From the NCBI GenBank assembly GCA_022361535.1, contig JAKSAU010000193.1:1-14624 (forward strand): 14,624 bases of DNA, in the 5' to 3' direction. This document shows positions 13,838-14,624 of this stretch, piece by piece. The notes beneath the pieces are model-generated. The model saw only the letters and a list, made by a program, of their open reading frames with translations, was not told the origin of the DNA and made no database searches. The translations under genes were made by a program, and so were the position numbers. This DNA comes from Desulfobacterales bacterium. GTDB taxonomy: Bacteria > Desulfobacterota > Desulfobacteria > Desulfobacterales > Desulfobacteraceae. The first letter of the stretch is position 1. Each line of letters begins with the position of its first letter.

Positions 13838-14445
13838 AAGTGATGCAGTATGATTTAAAAGTATGTGATTTTCTATCTAATCCTGTACTAACCAAGAGAT
13901 CTTAAGGTCGCAAAATCTGAGACAAAGAACTGAAATCCGAAATCCGGGGACAGTATACCTATTTCTGCAAATTGCTTTGTTTAGTCTTAAACGGTTTGGG
14001 ATTGTAATTATTGTTTAAACACATTTTGATTGTTTCCTTCGGGAACCTTTGTTTCATTAGCTTTATCCACCATGCCCGTTCACACCTCCATTATCTCCGA
14101 TTGTTACGCTGCTATCTGCAATTAAATAAACCCGAAGTAGCTCCATTCGCCCGTTGGGCGTTGCGAGAGCTAAAAATCGCAAGCAACCACGGGTGTATCA
14201 TCTGCCAGCGAACCATAGGGTTTTTCCTATAGTGTAACCAGGTTTGACCCGTCAAATCGACAGTCTTTCACCCTGGCTAGGTAAATTGAATCGACCAATG
14301 ATTCACATCAATCGCTCTATTGTGCGATGGTCAGGGCCAAAACAAGAGGCGGTTTTTTAAAAAATGCAAACCCGGAGCATGGTTTTGTAAATAAATCTAT
14401 GTATTTTCAGTCTCTTATCAGGGTTAAAAGATGAACTGGAATTTT

Positions 14446-14490
14446 AATTGTTGTTATGTTAAAACTTTTGCACAAAAATTAACAACAATT
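14446..14490. repeat. Perfect 11-bp inverted repeat with 23-base gap
   Basis: AATTGTTGTTA (14446-14456) and TAACAACAATT (14480-14490) are exact complements. It could be a spaced operator, a recombinase site or a hairpin. No adjacent gene in the window explains it. Confidence 0.55.
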
Positions 14491-14561
14491 GTGGTTAAAA
14501 TAGATCTGAAAAAATCGATTAAGAAAAAACGTTCCAGATATTAAACAGGAGCGAAGCGATT

Positions 14562-14579
14562 CATCCTGACTTCAGGATG
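14562..14579. repeat. Near-continuous 8-bp palindrome
   Basis: CATCCTGA (14562-14569) and TCAGGATG (14572-14579) are exact complements separated by CT. With a 2-base centre it is more likely a DNA palindrome for protein binding, or a REP-like element end, than an RNA hairpin. Confidence 0.5.
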
Positions 14580-14624
14580 CAGCATTCAGAATTCAAACGG
14601 AAGCAACGTTTCAACCCAGGACCT

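Larger units (their letters stand above)
13838..14624. other. Gene-free right end with repeats and hairpins
   Basis: I find no convincing gene in these ~790 bases. One open frame (14011-14232) has no ribosome binding site or recognisable motif. Visible items are a tandem AAATCCG-AAATCCG (13933-13946) running into GGGGACAGTATACC (13946-13959), and small perfect hairpins such as TTTGA-CCCG-TCAAA (14243-14256). GACCA (14293) and TGGTC (from 14327) also enclose ATCGC/GCGAT. The phrase GGGGACAGTATACC is familiar to me from the flanks of REP-associated (Y1) transposase genes, but that is memory, not a search. The region may be decayed mobile-element DNA. Confidence 0.4.

Noticed and set aside
14011..14232. 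Plus-strand 73-codon open frame in the right end
   Set aside because: No ribosome binding site, no recognisable motif and odd composition (many His, Leu and Arg); it sits among repeats.
1..14624. CRISPR arrays, tRNA and rRNA genes
   Set aside because: I saw no regularly spaced repeat-spacer units and no tRNA cloverleaf or rRNA sequence on either strand.

Overview
The window looks like a Gram-negative chromosome segment, probably from a proteobacterium. Periplasmic proteins carry Sec-type signal peptides, the iron transporter has an fbp-type layout, and there is a periplasmic PQQ-type sugar dehydrogenase. I cannot name the species. The left two thirds (about 1-9,800) have ordinary base composition and read as housekeeping or metabolic genes. 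From about 10,000 rightwards the sequence is clearly more AT-rich and reads as accessory DNA.

Left part. At 1-541 (minus) is the 5' part of an AIR-synthase-like kinase, best read as alpha-ribazole kinase (CblS). It is preceded by a cobalamin riboswitch (639-788) and an intrinsic terminator (563-610), a classic OFF switch for cobalamin lower-ligand salvage. Diverging from it is a three-gene Fe(III) ABC importer: fbpA (1159-2178), fbpB (2211-3878) and fbpC (3898-4938), with a good sigma70-type promoter at 1029-1056. A 520-base gap follows, with an unusual run of inverted repeats (5115-5244). Next come a PQQ-type aldose sugar dehydrogenase (5459-6580) and a REC-PAS-PAS protein with no output domain (6685-7821).

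Middle. A convergent minus-strand pair forms a complete two-step route. The first is a trans-3-hydroxy-L-proline dehydratase (7808-8836; Cys98/Thr262 in place of the Cys/Cys of proline racemase). The second is an ornithine-cyclodeaminase-family reductase (8847-9809), expected to reduce the product, delta1-pyrroline-2-carboxylate, to L-proline.

Right part. A short CPBP-family membrane protease (10075-10593, minus) and a Nudix hydrolase (10894-11439, plus) are followed by a broken zinc-ribbon-type tyrosine integrase fragment (11440-11788, minus). Beyond it is a compact minus-strand operon: a ribbon-helix-helix regulator (13587-13715, too short for most ORF callers), an OLD/AAA-type ATPase (12465-13532) and a DUF3226 TOPRIM-like protein (11818-12465) joined by a TAATG overlap. 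A promoter with a palindrome between its -35 and -10 boxes (13808-13837) lies upstream. This regulator-ATPase-TOPRIM cassette beside a dead integrase is the best candidate for an undescribed system; the split ATPase + TOPRIM layout recalls OLD, Gabija and PARIS anti-phage systems. The last ~790 bases hold no gene I can support, only repeats and hairpins.
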